Positions 11,866 to 23,230 of a DNA stretch of 64,000 nt are shown here, in pieces (within the stretch, counting starts at the first letter, position 1; each line of letters begins with the position of its first letter). Where the stretch lies: positions 15,886,290 through 15,950,289 of the forward strand of contig OY986965.1 of NCBI GenBank assembly GCA_963920575.1, in the 5' to 3' direction. This DNA is from Narthecium ossifragum (lineage: Eukaryota > Streptophyta > Magnoliopsida > Dioscoreales > Nartheciaceae). Made by a program: the position numbers and the translations under genes. The notes beneath the pieces are model-generated. The model saw only the letters and a program-made list of their open reading frames with translations, was not told where the DNA came from and made no database searches.

Positions 11866-12344
11866 TGCAATACAAGATTTGATTTGTGCACCACACTCAG
11901 CTGAATCGGTGATTAATCACTAAATTTTTGATACAAATTCGGTGGCTTGCCACCGAATTTTTTGATAAAATTCGGTGGAATACCACCGAACTACATGGTT
12001 CGGTGTCATTCTACCAAATTTTATCAAAAAATTCGGTAGCAAGACACCGAAAAAAAAAATCAGTGTGGTGCACAAATCAAATGTTGTATTGCATTTAAAA
12101 CTATATATGCAATACAAGATTTGATTTGTGCACCACACTCAGAAAAATCGGTGATTAATCACCGAATTTTTGATACAAATTCGGTGGCTTGCCACCGAAT
12201 TTTTTGATAAAATTCGGTGGAATACCACCGAACTACATGGTTCGGTGTCCTTTTTCCGAATTTTATCAAAAAAATTCGGTGGCAAGACACCGAAAAAAAA
12301 ATCAGTGTGGTGCACAAATCAAATGTTGTATTGCATTTAAAACT
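11866..12344. repeat. Two adjacent copies of a ~237-bp palindromic MITE
   Basis: Each unit has terminal inverted repeats built on ATGCAATACAAGATTTGATT and its complement, and an inner palindrome rich in ATTCGGTGG/CCACCGAAT. Unit 1 is about 11866-12103 and unit 2 about 12108-12344, joined by TTAAAACTATAT. They interrupt the reverse transcriptase/RNase H boundary of the Athila-type pol. The units are nearly identical. A target duplication was not resolved and the superfamily is uncertain (Mutator- or foldback-like). Confidence 0.8.
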
Positions 12345-12345
12345 A

Positions 12346-15300
12346 CCCTAGCGGTAATGCTATTTTGGAGAAGTTCTTGATGAATTTTCGATAAAAACCT
12401 GCATGTCTAAGAAAAGAATGAACTTCCCACACACTAGTTGTTACGAGCGGTCTACTCGTGATCCTCTCGTAATGGGTCTCTACTGCTCCAATCGATCAGA
12501 ATTGGCCGGATCGGACTTGATTGAGTCCAATTGGCTGATTTGGCTAGCTGGATCGGATCTGGCTTAAGCTGGATCGGATCTGGCTGAGCCTGATTGGATG
12601 GGACTTGACTGGGTCAAGTCTGAAGTGATCTGGATCAATCTGACCAAGTGGATTGGGCTGGATCCGGATTAAGTGGCTAAGCTTAATCAGCTTGGCTGAG
12701 TCTGATTCAAGCTGGCTGAACCGGAGTGATCCAAGGGCTGAGGATTCGCCGGAGTGGATCGCCGGCGTAGGGGCGGCGGCGGCGGTTGGGATACTTCCAG
12801 GAAGGATCGCCTGGAGGTGGGGATGAGATCTACCGTCTCGGATTGGTGAGGTAGGTGGCGGATCGGCCGGATCTGGGAGGTCGGCGGAAGGGGTTTGGGT
12901 TCACCGGCGTCGGGGACGACGGGGATGGCTCTGGGGACGTCGGGAAGGGTCGTGGATGGTCGGAAGAGGGTCGTGGAAAGACGAGGAAGGTTTTAGGATG
13001 GTTTAGGGGTGATATCGGGGACGGACGCGGTTGATGGCGGGGAGGACGAAGGTCGGGTTGGAAGGGTATGGCGCCGGAGACGGTGAAGACGGCGGGAAAG
13101 GGATGGCCGGAGTCGTGGTGCCAAGGGAAATAGGATGGCGGGTGTAGGTGGCGACGGGGGTGGCCGGAGAGGCTGGACGGAGGTATGGCCGGCGGTAGGG
13201 TAGGGTTTGACCACGAAAGAGGAGAGAGGAGGAAGAAGGAGGTGACGTGGCGCTGACGTGGCGGTGGGGTCGCTGACGTGGCGGAGAGAGAAAGTGACGG
13301 GGAGAAAGAAGATGAAGGTGAAGGCGATGCCGGCTGCGGAGAAGATGACCGACGGGGAAGAAGATGGATCTATGGTAGATATCGGGTGGAAGTTATATTA
13401 TCTCTACTCCTATGATATTCTACTCCTATGATAATTTATCAACTACTCTTAATCATTCATCTCATGCCTTCATCATAACCTAATACAAACTAATGAGGTC
13501 CTTTTATAGAGACCTTGACATAGTCCTAATCCAACAAGAAAATCCCCTTGCTCAATTAGCAAGTAATAAGGTTTCAAACTCAACTCAACTTCTTAACTCA
13601 AATATCAACTATGACTCAATTAAATATAAAAGACTAATGATAAATACTAATTAAATACTTTAGTTTGAACTAAGGAAGACCAAGTCAAACTAGGAAAGAG
13701 GTTGAACCAGTTTGGTTCCTCTTCTGGGTTCGGATCCAGTTGGTCGAGTCGGATCGACTTATATCACTAGTGGGATAAGGTAAAGATTGAATAACATCAA
13801 CTTTAACTTTATCAACCTCAATTCCTTTAGATGAAACTATATGACCCAAAACTATACCTTGTTCAACCATGAAATGATATTTTTCAGAATTTAACACAAG
13901 ACTAGTTTTTATGCATCTTTGAAGAACAAGTGTAAGATTATGTAAACAATTATCAAAGGAGTCTCCTTAAACTGTGAAATCATCCATGAAAAGTTCTATG
14001 ATATGTTCAATATAACCTGAGAATATACTAACCATACACCTTTGGAAAGTGACTGGGGCGTTGCAAAGGCCAAAGGGCATACGACGATATGCAAAAGTTT
14101 CGAATGGGCACGTGAACGTAGTCTTTTCTTGATCTTCATGGGCAATTGCAATCTGAAAATATCACGAATAACCATCAAGAAAACAATAATAAGAGTAACC
14201 AGCTAACCTTTCTAGCATCTGATCTATAAAAGGTAAAGGGAAGTGGTCCTTGCGGGTTATAGCATTTAATTTTCTATAATCTATACAAACCCTCCACCCA
14301 TTCTGAACACGGGTAGGAACTAACTCATCTTTTTTATTTCTCACCACGGTTATTCCTGTCTTTTTAGGCACAACTTGAACTGGACTAACCCAAGTGCTAT
14401 CCGAAATAGGATAGATCACTCCTACTTCAAGAAGTTTAAGAATCTCCTTCTTCACTACATCCATCATGGGCAGGTTCAACCTTCTTTGTGGTTGGCGGGA
14501 AGGTTTTGCTCCATCTTCATGCAAGATACAATGCATGCATGTACTCGGGCTGATTCCCTTGATGTCTGTAATTGTCCAACCAATAGCTATCTTATGCTTC
14601 TTAACAACCTGCACAAGTTTTTCTTCCTGTGGTGCACTAAGGTTATTGGAAATAATCACTGGTAATACTTCTTCATCTCCAAGAAAAGCGTATTTAAGAT
14701 GATTAGGAAGAGGTTTCAGATCTGGAATGGGTGCTTGCAACACAGAAGGTAATAATTTCTCATTAGAAACAGGTAATGGACTACAAGAATCGTTACCTAA
14801 TTGCTGAAGTGTTGAAAAATCATTCAGTGTTGTAACAGTTTCCTGCAGATTAGTACTCAAAGATAGCTCCTCATTTTCTTCCTCAAGAGATTTACTAATA
14901 GCCACTTTCAATTCGTCTTTTCTATCAATTTCAAAAACTTCTTGTGATAAAAAATCAATCACATCAAAAAAATACACAGGACAATCATCAGCAGGATATT
15001 TCATAGCATCATAAATATTAAACTTAACAGTTTCACCATCAAATTCCATGGTAAGTGTGCCACTATGAACATCTATCTTAGTCTTGAATGTCTTTAAGAA
15101 AGGTCTTCCCAACAAAATAGGAGTAGTTTGATCACCATTCTCCATATCAAGCACATAAAAATCAACAGAGAAAACTAAATCATTAACTTGCACAAGAATA
15201 TCCTCAACTACATTTTTAGGATAGGCATTAGATCTGTCAGCTAATTGAATCACAACACCAGTTTAATTCAAAGGTCCAAGTTTCAAAGAAGCATATATAG

Positions 15301-15649
15301 AATATGACATGACAATGATAGATGCTCCTAAATCTATCATGGCTCTTTCGAATTTGGTGTTACCAATTGTACATGGGATAGTAAACATACATTGATCTTT
15401 ACACTTTGCAGGAATTTTTCTTTGAAGAATTGCAAAAACATTTTCACCTACTCTCACCTTTTCACATCCTTTAAGTTTCTGTTTCCTCTTAATTGTGCAC
15501 AATTCTTTCAAGAATTTAGTATAACGAGGTACTTGTTTAATAGCATCTAAGAGTGGAATATTTACCTCGCATCGGCGAAAAGTCTCATATAGATCTGAAT
15601 TCTTCTCATATCTTCTAGATTCTGCTAAAGCCTGAGGAAAATGAGGCAC
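12346..15649 (-). pseudogene. Protease and reverse transcriptase block of Athila-type pol (interrupted by solo LTR)
   Basis: From 15649 down come a gag-pol linker (NIPLLDAIKQVPRYTKFLKE), the protease (AMIDLGASI) and, after an in-frame TAA at about 15263, the rest of the protease (ILLGRPFLKTF). A long linker follows, then reverse transcriptase ([44 protein letters not shown]). A stop follows FMDDFTV near 13973. The frame then continues through SLVLNSEKYHFMVEQGIVLG to the solo LTR at 13766. It resumes below 12438 with FLRHAGFYRKFIKNFSKIAL before the MITE pair. The block would have copied the element RNA into DNA but is inactive. Confidence 0.85.
12439..13766 (-). mobile_element. Solo LTR (1328 bp) with CTAGT target duplication
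   Basis: The ends are TGTTACGAG...TTATATCA, flanked by exact 5-bp direct repeats CTAGT at 12434-12438 and 13767-13771. It splits the Athila-type reverse transcriptase. A TATA box (CTATAAAAGG on the minus strand, around 13500-13510) sets the orientation. It shares this promoter region and the following AT-rich tract with the smaller solo LTR at 41104-41957, so the two are related. Bases 12490-12700 carry repeats of GGATCGGATCTGGCT type, and 12760-13330 is GC-rich. No internal coding region is present. Confidence 0.9.
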
Positions 15650-16441
15650 TGGTTTATAATCAGAAAGAGGTGGAAACTTATGTTTAGGTATGTTGTCATC
15701 ATCAGGAAAGTCTTTATCCGCAACAATGTTTTGCTATTTTCCTTATGGTGACGATGCAGTGACTTCATTTGTTGGAATCTCACCTTCTTTACCACTTCTA
15801 AAAATGATTGCACTAGCATTTTCTCTTGGATTTATTACTGTTTGAGAGGGTAATTTTCCTAAACTTTGCGCCTCCAGCTTACTAATTGATGTCGCCATTT
15901 GGCCTACCTGATGTTCCAAACTTTGAATATTAGCCTTCGCCTCTTGTTGAAATTGTTTAGTTTCCTGTTGAAATTGCAAAGTATTAATAGCAAGGGATTT
16001 AACAATATCTTCTAAAGACATACCAGAATTAGAAGTTGGGTTTGGTTATGGTCTCGGGGGGTATGGCGATCTATATTGTTGATATTGTTGGCCACTTGGA
16101 CGGATTTGAGTTGCGGGCTAATTTACTTATGGATTCTCGTAATTGAGATTGGGGTGATCCCTCCATCCCGGATTATACATGTTCGAATAGGGATCATACT
16201 TCCTTTCCGGTAGTCCAAGGAAACTACCCCGCTGCATTCACCTGTTTACTGGGCTTCTCTTGAAGAGTTGGGCACATATCGGTTGGATGTCCTGCCACCG
16301 AACAAATCCCACAAACCTTCATTGTTTACATATTATCTACAGCCAATTGACGAACAAGAGAAGTTAGACTCGCAATATGTTGTTCAAAGATGAAACATTT
16401 ACCTCATTAACATGTTTTGAATAAGAATCAAGCTTAGTGTT
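15650..16441 (-). pseudogene. C-terminal gag with zinc knuckle, Athila-type
   Basis: Minus-strand translation gives a zinc knuckle (CGICSVAGHPTDMC, at about 16260-16310) and a coiled-coil-like segment (LQFQQETKQFQQEAKANIQ, QVGQMATSISKLEAQ). The Athila-typical motif TVINPRENASAIIFRSGK follows. Stops and frameshifts separate these parts. At 16441 the sequence is cut by the hAT-like insertion. The matching gag continues at 18599-18699. Confidence 0.82.
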
Positions 16442-16641
16442 TAGGGATGGCAAAATCGACCGCACCACTGGATAACCGAGCCGATCCGCACCGATTGGGA
16501 CGGGTATGGTATAGATTTTTTACCCGTGGATACGGGTATGGTTTTCAAAATTTAAATCCGTGCGGGTACGGGGCGGATTATGGTATTGGGTAATATCCGC
16601 CCCGCTATCCGCCCCGCCCCGCCCCGCATATCCGCCCCGCC

Positions 16642-18197
16642 ATTTTATTACAAAAATACCCTTATGTATATATATGCACACAACTACACAAGACACTTTA
16701 CCCCGTTACCCTAATCCTGAAACCCTACCTCTCTTTGCCGCCGCCACTACCACTCACCCAGTCCAGTGAGTCCACCCTCTCCCCGTCCACCCTCACAGCT
16801 CCACCCTCCCTCTCCACCCTCGAGCGCCGCCCCTTCCACCCTCGCAGTTGCAGGCTCGCCGCTCCACCCTCCCTCTCCACCCTGAGACCCTCGAGCCCCG
16901 CCCCCCTCTTGTGTCTTCGCCATCGCCGACCTCCAAATCCAACGGCGGCGTCGGCATCGGCATCGAGCTTACCCCAAGCCCTCCTCCCTTCCTCCTATAG
17001 TCCTCTGATGACGGTTCTTTTTGGAAGGTTGATCCAATCTTTTGGAGGATCTCCAGACATCCATCAAGTTGTTCATGAGGTTTTAAAGGTGGGTCTTTCT
17101 TATATGAGGTTTTCCAATTTCAACAGTCTTAAGGAAAATTTTAGATAGTTCTCAATGATTTTCTCGGAAAAAATTCAATTATTTGAAACCCCTTCTAAGC
17201 AGTTTATGACTCTAGATATAACATTAGAACTTTTAACCTTCCTACTAAATCAGCTTATGCATCCAGATATCTCTTGAGTTTGCGTATTTGGCTGTGGGAG
17301 AAAGCGTGGCCGCATTTTTTCGTAAGTGATCCACAACTGCTTTCAGATTTTAGCAATTAAATCTGGCAATCTGAGGTAAATTGGATGAGCATTCCTCTCT
17401 TATTTACACAGAGGTGGCTTGCTGGATGAATACTGGGGAGAGACAGGCTGCCAGAATAAGGAATTTGTACTTGAAAACAATATTGAGGCAAGAAATTGCA
17501 TTCTTCGACAAGGAAACAAATACCGGAGAGGTTATAGGGAGAATGTCGGGTGACACTGTTCTGATCCAAGATGCCATGGGTGAAAAGGTACCAATGCTGT
17601 CCCATGAACTTTTTGAATTCATTGCTAGAGGCATACATAAGCACCAGTAAACCAATATGTTATTGTTTTGATGGGGTTTGAGTCTTATGAAATCATCTCT
17701 GAGCTTTAGTTTCGAATTTTGCAGGTCGGCAAGTTCATTCAGCTACTTGCAACATTCTTTGGAGGGATCATAGTTGCATTTGTTCAAGGGTGGCTTCTCG
17801 CCTTGGTGTTGCTGACAATGATTCCTCTACTTGCGCTTGCTGGTGGAGCAATGGCCACTGTCATCTCAAAGATGGCATCGCGCGGACAAACAGCTTATGC
17901 CGAGGCAGCAGTGGTTGTTGAACAGACAATTGGTGCTATCAGAACGGTGAGCAGCATCCTACTCTAGGTCTCAACAATCAGTACCCTATTCTTTGTGTTG
18001 AAGCGATTCTTCTTCTTCCCTTTTGAAGTTTAACCCTCAGTTCTCTTACTCAGGTTGCTTTATTTACTGGGGAAAAACAGTCTGTTGATAAGTACGAAAA
18101 TTCCCTGAGAAGTGCTTATCATGCCAGCATTCAAGAGGGTGTTGCAGCTGGATCGGGTCTCGCTGCTGTTATGTGTATTTTATTACAAAAATACCCT
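16642..18197 (+). repeat. 21-bp direct repeats bracketing the captured segment
   Basis: The sequence ATTTTATTAC...TACCCT (21 bp, identical) occurs at 16642-16662 and 18177-18197. Between them lies all the ABCB-derived DNA. The second copy begins exactly where ABCB homology ends. This is consistent with a capture event that duplicated 21 bp of the ancestral transposon. Confidence 0.8.
17001..18176 (+). pseudogene. Captured ABCB-type (P-glycoprotein/MDR) transporter fragment, five exons with introns
   Basis: ABCB proteins are plasma-membrane ATP-driven transporters, and in plants several move auxin. Exon pieces are about 17001-17088 (PLMTVLFGRLIQSFGG), 17267-17321 (ISLEFAYLAVGESVAAFF), 17412-17587 ([37 protein letters not shown]), 17725-17946 ([38 protein letters not shown]) and 18054-18176 (FTGEKQSVDKYENSLRSAY). 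Each junction has GT/AG splice signals and phases that join. Together they cover roughly the first transmembrane helices to before the first nucleotide-binding domain. Walker A, the signature motif and Walker B are absent. The retained introns mean the capture was at DNA level. All visible codons are open, so a transcript could encode a transmembrane fragment. Confidence 0.88.
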
Positions 18198-18598
18198 AAT
18201 GGTTTTGTTAGTCCTTTTTATTAATGTGTTGGACTTGTAAACGTCGGATGTGATTTTATTTTAGCATGCACTAATATGGATGATTTTGATTTTGTTTTAG
18301 CATGCACTAAATGTTGATGATTGTTTAGTGGATCTAGATTTTAGAGATTAAATGTTGATGATGGTTTGGTAGATTTAGATTTAAATTTTAGAGGCTGAAT
18401 GTTGATTAAATAGGTTTTTTTTAGGTTTTGCGGGTAACCGTGGGTTGCGGGTAATATCCGCGTACCCGCGGGGATGGTTATGGTCCGCGATCCCCATTAT
18501 CCGCGCGGGGACGGGGCGGTGCTGGTATGGGCGGAGGAGTGCGGGGACGGGTATAGTATTTCCAATAACCGCACCGATCCGCCCCGTTGCCATCCCTA

Positions 18599-19455
18599 AT
18601 TTGTTGAGAATTAGCCGCCATATTTGCAATCAAGTTCCTCGCGGCTTTAGGCGTTTTATCCACCAAAGCTCCTCCACTAGCGGCATCAATCATACTTCCT
18701 ATCAAAGGATTCGATCTTACCTTCACAGTGAAGAAAATTAACGGTTCAGATCTAATCCGATGATGAAGAGACTTTGAGCTATAAATATGACTCTTTCTAG
18801 GGTTTGAGGGTGGATTCCTGGATACTTTTGGCTGCTACTTTCTACTCTTATATTTTTCCTAAGTTTTCTCTAGCTAATTGGAATCTTTTGAGGATTGTTC
18901 TGGATGGCCTTGCGTGGCTAAATCTTGATTCTTGGTCAAGGAAATTGAAACATCGAAATCAATGAAACTGTAAAATCTAATCTATTTTTATTGTTCAGTT
19001 TATACTTGAGTATTGAATGTTCTTCTGTGATTTGATGTTCATGATTGTCTTGTCTAATTGCTAGGAGACCTACTAGTTTATTATTCATTGTGATCTACTG
19101 TTAAGTTGGATATCAAATCCGTAATTATTTAATCCCTCTAATCTGCGAAGCAACTGAGATCTATTAATTTACTGTATTTCAGAGATTAATAGATCTTAAG
19201 AAGAATATTCGACTAGATTAAATGTAACTGCGTGTGCTTGTGTTGTTTAATTTCATCGATCTTCCTATTCTTAATGCTACTACTGGATTAAATCTCCAAC
19301 AAATGTCTTGAATTGTTTAATAGTTAAGATTGATTGGATCGCTTGTTTCTAATTAATTATAAATAAAAAAAAATTAAATTTAATTCAAACAGTGAATATC
19401 TAGGTTTAGCACGACCATAGATATATGAACTGGTATCCGAGGTATGAACTGGTAT
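18599..19455. repeat. Athila gag scrap (18599-18699) joined to an inverted LTR fragment (18700-19455)
   Basis: 18599-18699 on the minus strand encodes the gag piece SMIDAASGGALVDKTPKAAR. From about 18700 the plus strand is homologous to the complement of 7130-7840 (shared landmarks TTAACGGTTCAGATCTAATC, CTAGGGTTTGAGGG and GAGGTATGAACTGGTAT). The LTR piece is thus flipped relative to the element it should bound. It ends near 19455, close to the eL28 3' flank. Bases 19456-19743 hold the presumed eL28 3' UTR and nothing else recognised. Confidence 0.75.
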
Positions 19456-19743
19456 TACCCTCCCACAAATTAACTGGTAACGGCCAGAATATAAAAATTA
19501 TTCAAAAATAGATTCTAGCACCAACATCGATATATGACCAAGAGAAAAATAAAGACTATATCGCAGTCCACGAAGACTCCAGATTAAACGGGAACCAACA
19601 CAAAGTTCAAAAAGGTAGATATTAGAACCTACAAATAGTCTTCATTTTGCAGAAAAAACACCTTGACCTAATACACCAGAAACAAATAAGCACACTAGAT
19701 TTTTCTCATTGGACACGATCATCATGGATAAACTCAGTATATC

Positions 19744-22611
19744 TCACTTCTTTCCAGCCTGCCTGTTCCTCTTCTTAAGACCAGATTTTGCAACCTTAAG
19801 ACTCCGGTGTACTGCGCTCAACCTCGCAAGTGCTGCCTTGGTCAGATCAGGCCTGTAATAATTATCTCTAACCTGCAAACAGAAGGCGGAAACTAAGTCA
19901 CCACCTGCAAAGAAATCCAATACCTAAAAAAAAGGTACGAAGAAGAAAGTGACTTTGCATTGTTTCCAGAGGCAATCATAAGCAAAAGCAAGACTAAGAG
20001 AAAATTGAATGAAATGAAATATAACAAGAAAAGGAAAAGTAGAACTAGTTGACCTCTTACTTTTAGCTGAAAACATTTTTTTAAAAAAGAACATTACAAC
20101 TAAACTGCCATTTTCTCTGCAAAGAATAATTTAACAAGAAGCAATCAATATCAACCAAAATACCAATTGGATGTGGCATTAGGTTCATGAATTTAGTTAA
20201 AATAGCAACTATCTTCCCCCAATCTACCAATCTAACACAGGAGGAACAGTATTGATGACCATATCGGACTGAAGGACAATGGTAATTATACAAAATCCAG
20301 AGCCAAAAAGTATATGTTAGAAAGAATCAGCCAAAAATGCAAAGAAAACGAAAATGGAAATGGAAAGAAAAATGGCGGCATGTGTCTTAAATAGGATGCA
20401 TCTGGCAAAGAAACTTTGGTTACAAACTATATATCAATAAAAATAATCTTCTACCGGTATTATTGCTGCCATTAATTACAGTGAGAACAGATAGAGAACA
20501 GAGCTCAGAAGCCAAGCGTAACAAGCATATTTCACTGAAGAACCATGAAGATTCTTCTTACACGTTAGCATCTCATCATAGCAATGTTCTCTGTGTCATA
20601 AGAACAAAATGTTGCCCTGATGTTTTTTTATCATCTTACAATAGACAGGATTAGATTGAATCTGAAAAAACTCGAACCATCAATCAGCAGGATGATCGTA
20701 TTCTTATCAACATCCATATCTAAAAGACTCCTCTAAAACTCATAGTTTCATCCTACAGAAAGTATCTTCCTATCCAACAATTTAAGATTATCCATTGCCA
20801 CATGGCTAGACTTTACAGCTTTTTCTAAATTCCATGAACGAAAGTGGAACGGAAGAACAAAGCGGAATATGCCTAAATAGGGAGCCTAAATAGGAATGCA
20901 TTTGAACTAAGAAAATCGATCTTGTAAAGATTTTATAGGTGGCATTAACTACAGGGATAACCAGTAGAGAACAGAGCTCAGAAGCCAAGCGTAACAAGCA
21001 TATTTCACTGAAGAAACATGAAGATTCCTCTTAAATGTTAGCATCTCATCATAGCAAAGTTCTACGTATCATAAGAACAGAACATTGCCCTGGTATTTAT
21101 TTATCATCTTACAACAAACTGAATTAGATTGGATCTGAATGAAGTACACCCATTAACACTGCGTAGAGAACAGAGCATGCATTTGAACTAAGAACAGAAC
21201 ATTGCCCTGGTGTGTTATTTATCATCTTACAACAAACTGAATAAGATTGGATCTGAACAAAGTACACCCATTAACACAGCTACTGCGTAGAGAACAGAGC
21301 ATGCATTTGAACTAAGAAAATCAATCTTCTAAACATTTTTATAGGTGGCTAAACTACAGGGATAACCGGTAGAGAACAGAGCTCAGAAGCCAGGCGTAAC
21401 AAGCATATTTCACTGAAGAAACATGAAGATTCCTCTTAACATTTTAGCATCTCATCATAGCAAAGTTCTATTTATCATAAGAACAAAACATTGCCCTGGT
21501 GTTTATTTATCATCTTACAACAAACTGAATTAGCTTGGATCTGAACGAAGTACACCCACTGACACAACTACTGCATATGAAATCAGCAAGATGATCATAT
21601 TCTTATCAAAATCCATGTCTAGAAGTCTCCAGTAAATCTCATAGTTTCCTCCTATTGAAAGAATCATCCTAACCAACAAGCTAAGATTATCCAATGACAA
21701 AGGATAGACTTTCTAGCTCTTTCTAAATTCTACGAACAAAGAAGAAATAGAGAACAATGTGGAATGTGCCTAAATGAGAATGCATTTGAACTAAGAAACC
21801 TAGGTGACAAACTAAAAAAAATTAACTACAGGGACAATATCACAGAGCTCAGAAGCCAAGCGTAACAAGCATATTTCACTGAAGAAACATGAAGATTCTT
21901 CTTACATGTTAGCATCTCATCATAGGAAAGTACTCTTTATCATGCCAACACAAATGGAAGGCATAACTGATGGACCAAAATTCTGGTTGGTGTTTATCAT
22001 CTTAAAATAAACTAAATCAGATTGGATCTGAACTAACACCAACCATTATCGCAACTAGTGTGAATAAGACCAAAAGAATCTTTCTATTCAGCAAGCCAAG
22101 ATTAGCAAAAGTCAAAAGGCTAGACTTTCTATCCTTTATTGTGCACAGCTTTGAGCTTTCTGCTTTTACAAGACATAGTAAAAGCACCTGCGACATTTTA
22201 CCTGATTAACGACCACCTGCGACATTTTACCAAACTCCTTTTTCAAGACGGACTTGTGGTGCAGGTTATTCGGCTTGTTTTGCTTCTTCGTCTTTGTGGT
22301 CGCAAGCACTACAGATAGATCTTTACCACCAGGCTTGATGGAAACAGTCTTACTGTTCGCTAATCCTGAGAAAATTCATGGACAAACAAAACTTATAAGC
22401 ACCAACAACCATTAAAAAATCACTTCTCACATAAACAAGATCAATCAGGATCTAGAACCATACCCGAGTACTTGTAGGAGTTAATATTGTACAGATTGTT
22501 GCTCTCCCTGCTGAACTGCACCTTGGCATTGCCATTACCAAACTGCTTCACGATGAAGGAGTTATTCTTTTTCACAATCTCCCAAATAAGGGGGCCAGGA
22601 ACTGAAGCCAT
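19744..22611 (-). CDS. RPL28: 60S ribosomal protein eL28 (spliced)
   Basis: Coding exons are 22611-22464 (148 nt), 22365-22202 (164 nt) and 19872-19744 (129 nt), giving 146 residues. All junctions have GT/AG signals and the phases close exactly. The start [19 protein letters not shown] and the blocks [58 protein letters not shown] and the basic tail [10 protein letters not shown] are eL28. The length equals the plant family norm of about 143-146. The protein is part of the large subunit of the cytosolic ribosome. The ATG chosen is the family start. A splice acceptor 18 nt upstream (exon begins 22629) indicates a 5' UTR intron. The last intron is unusually long (~2.3 kb) and holds tandem repeats. 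It is the only apparently functional host gene here. Confidence 0.96.
20490..22060 (-). repeat. Four diverged direct repeats (~400-470 bp) in the eL28 intron
   Basis: The phrase GAGCTCAGAAGCCA(A/G)GCGTA recurs at 20501, 20973, 21379 and 21845 (spacings 472, 406 and 466). It is followed each time by homologous sequence (TATTTCACTGAAGAA, TAGCATCTCATCATAG, TTGCCCTG, GATTGGATCTGAA). A shorter partial copy lies near 21160-21330. The array lies wholly in the last intron and does not touch the splice sites. Confidence 0.88.
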
Positions 22612-23230
22612 TTCTTCAAACTGATCTCCCTGGAACAGGGAAATGCAAGTTTGATTACTTTTTAACAAAAGCTTAGCACCAGCCCGCAACCGAAACTCAA
22701 GCATAGTGATAAGAGGACATTGAAAAATCGTCCACCAAAAGAAGGAAAACAGAGAAGTGAGATGTTATGTTAAATGGGAACAGGGAAAAGCACAAAGATT
22801 TATTCGTAAAAGCCCAAGCACTACCAACTAGGAAATCCTGAAATCAATGGAACAAGCATTCAAACTAAAAATAGAGGAACTTTATAGGCAAGGTTAGAAA
22901 AAAAACATCGAGAAAAGCATACGAGATCCAGAGTTAAACCTTAAAGAATCAGATCAACTTCTGATCAAACAAGTTCGATATAAGGTTAAATGCCCTAAGA
23001 TCGGACCATACAGCCGTATTGAAAGCAAAGTAGAAGAACAGCTCAAAGAAACACGCAAAGAAACAAAAGAAAATGGAATCAAAATCCCTACAGATTACTG
23101 GGAAAAGACAAAGATCACACGATACAGCAACACAAGTTCCCTTAGTGGAGAAGAAATGAGAAGAGAGAGAACTGTACTGGAGAGCGGCGGCGGCGACGCT
23201 GCTATAAACCCGTTCGGCACTCCGGCCTCC

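Larger units (their letters stand above)
16442..18598. mobile_element. hAT-like transposon carrying ABCB gene exons
   Basis: The ends are the inverted repeats TAGGGATGGCAA (16442) and TTGCCATCCCTA (ending 18598). Just inside are many short GC-rich subterminal motifs (CCGCCCCG, GCGGGTA, ACGGGTATGGT) on both sides, as in nonautonomous plant hAT elements. It interrupts an Athila-type gag: the frame NLIANMAANSQQ stops at the right border and TKLDS-like coding resumes at the left border. An 8-bp target duplication is not clear. Inside are pieces of a cellular ABCB transporter gene. No transposase is visible, so mobilisation would need a helper. About 16700-17000 is C-rich with a possible captured 5' leader. 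Confidence 0.8.
6869..18699 (-). mobile_element. Athila-type Ty3/gypsy element, minus strand, multiply interrupted
   Basis: The order on the minus strand is a gag fragment (18699-18599), gag C-terminal/zinc knuckle part (16441 down), protease, reverse transcriptase, RNase H, integrase (ends 10041), a long noncoding 3' region, a polypurine tract (8523-8515) and a 3' LTR (8514-6869). Sequence blocks such as YRKLNAITRKDHFPLPFID and [16 protein letters not shown] are Athila-type. Later insertions are a MITE pair, a solo LTR and a hAT-like element. Instead of a normal 5' LTR, the right end meets an LTR piece in the opposite orientation at 18700. No target duplication could be tested. Confidence 0.87.

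Noticed and set aside
16560..17148. Pro/Ser-rich frames left of the ABCB exons as a separate gene
   Set aside because: They overlap the hAT subterminal repeats and a C-rich tract and have no domain. At most they are captured 5' leader sequence.
22612..22704. Upstream extension of eL28 to an earlier in-frame start
   Set aside because: The extension has no similarity to eL28 and crosses a clear splice acceptor at 22630. MASVPG is the family N-terminus.
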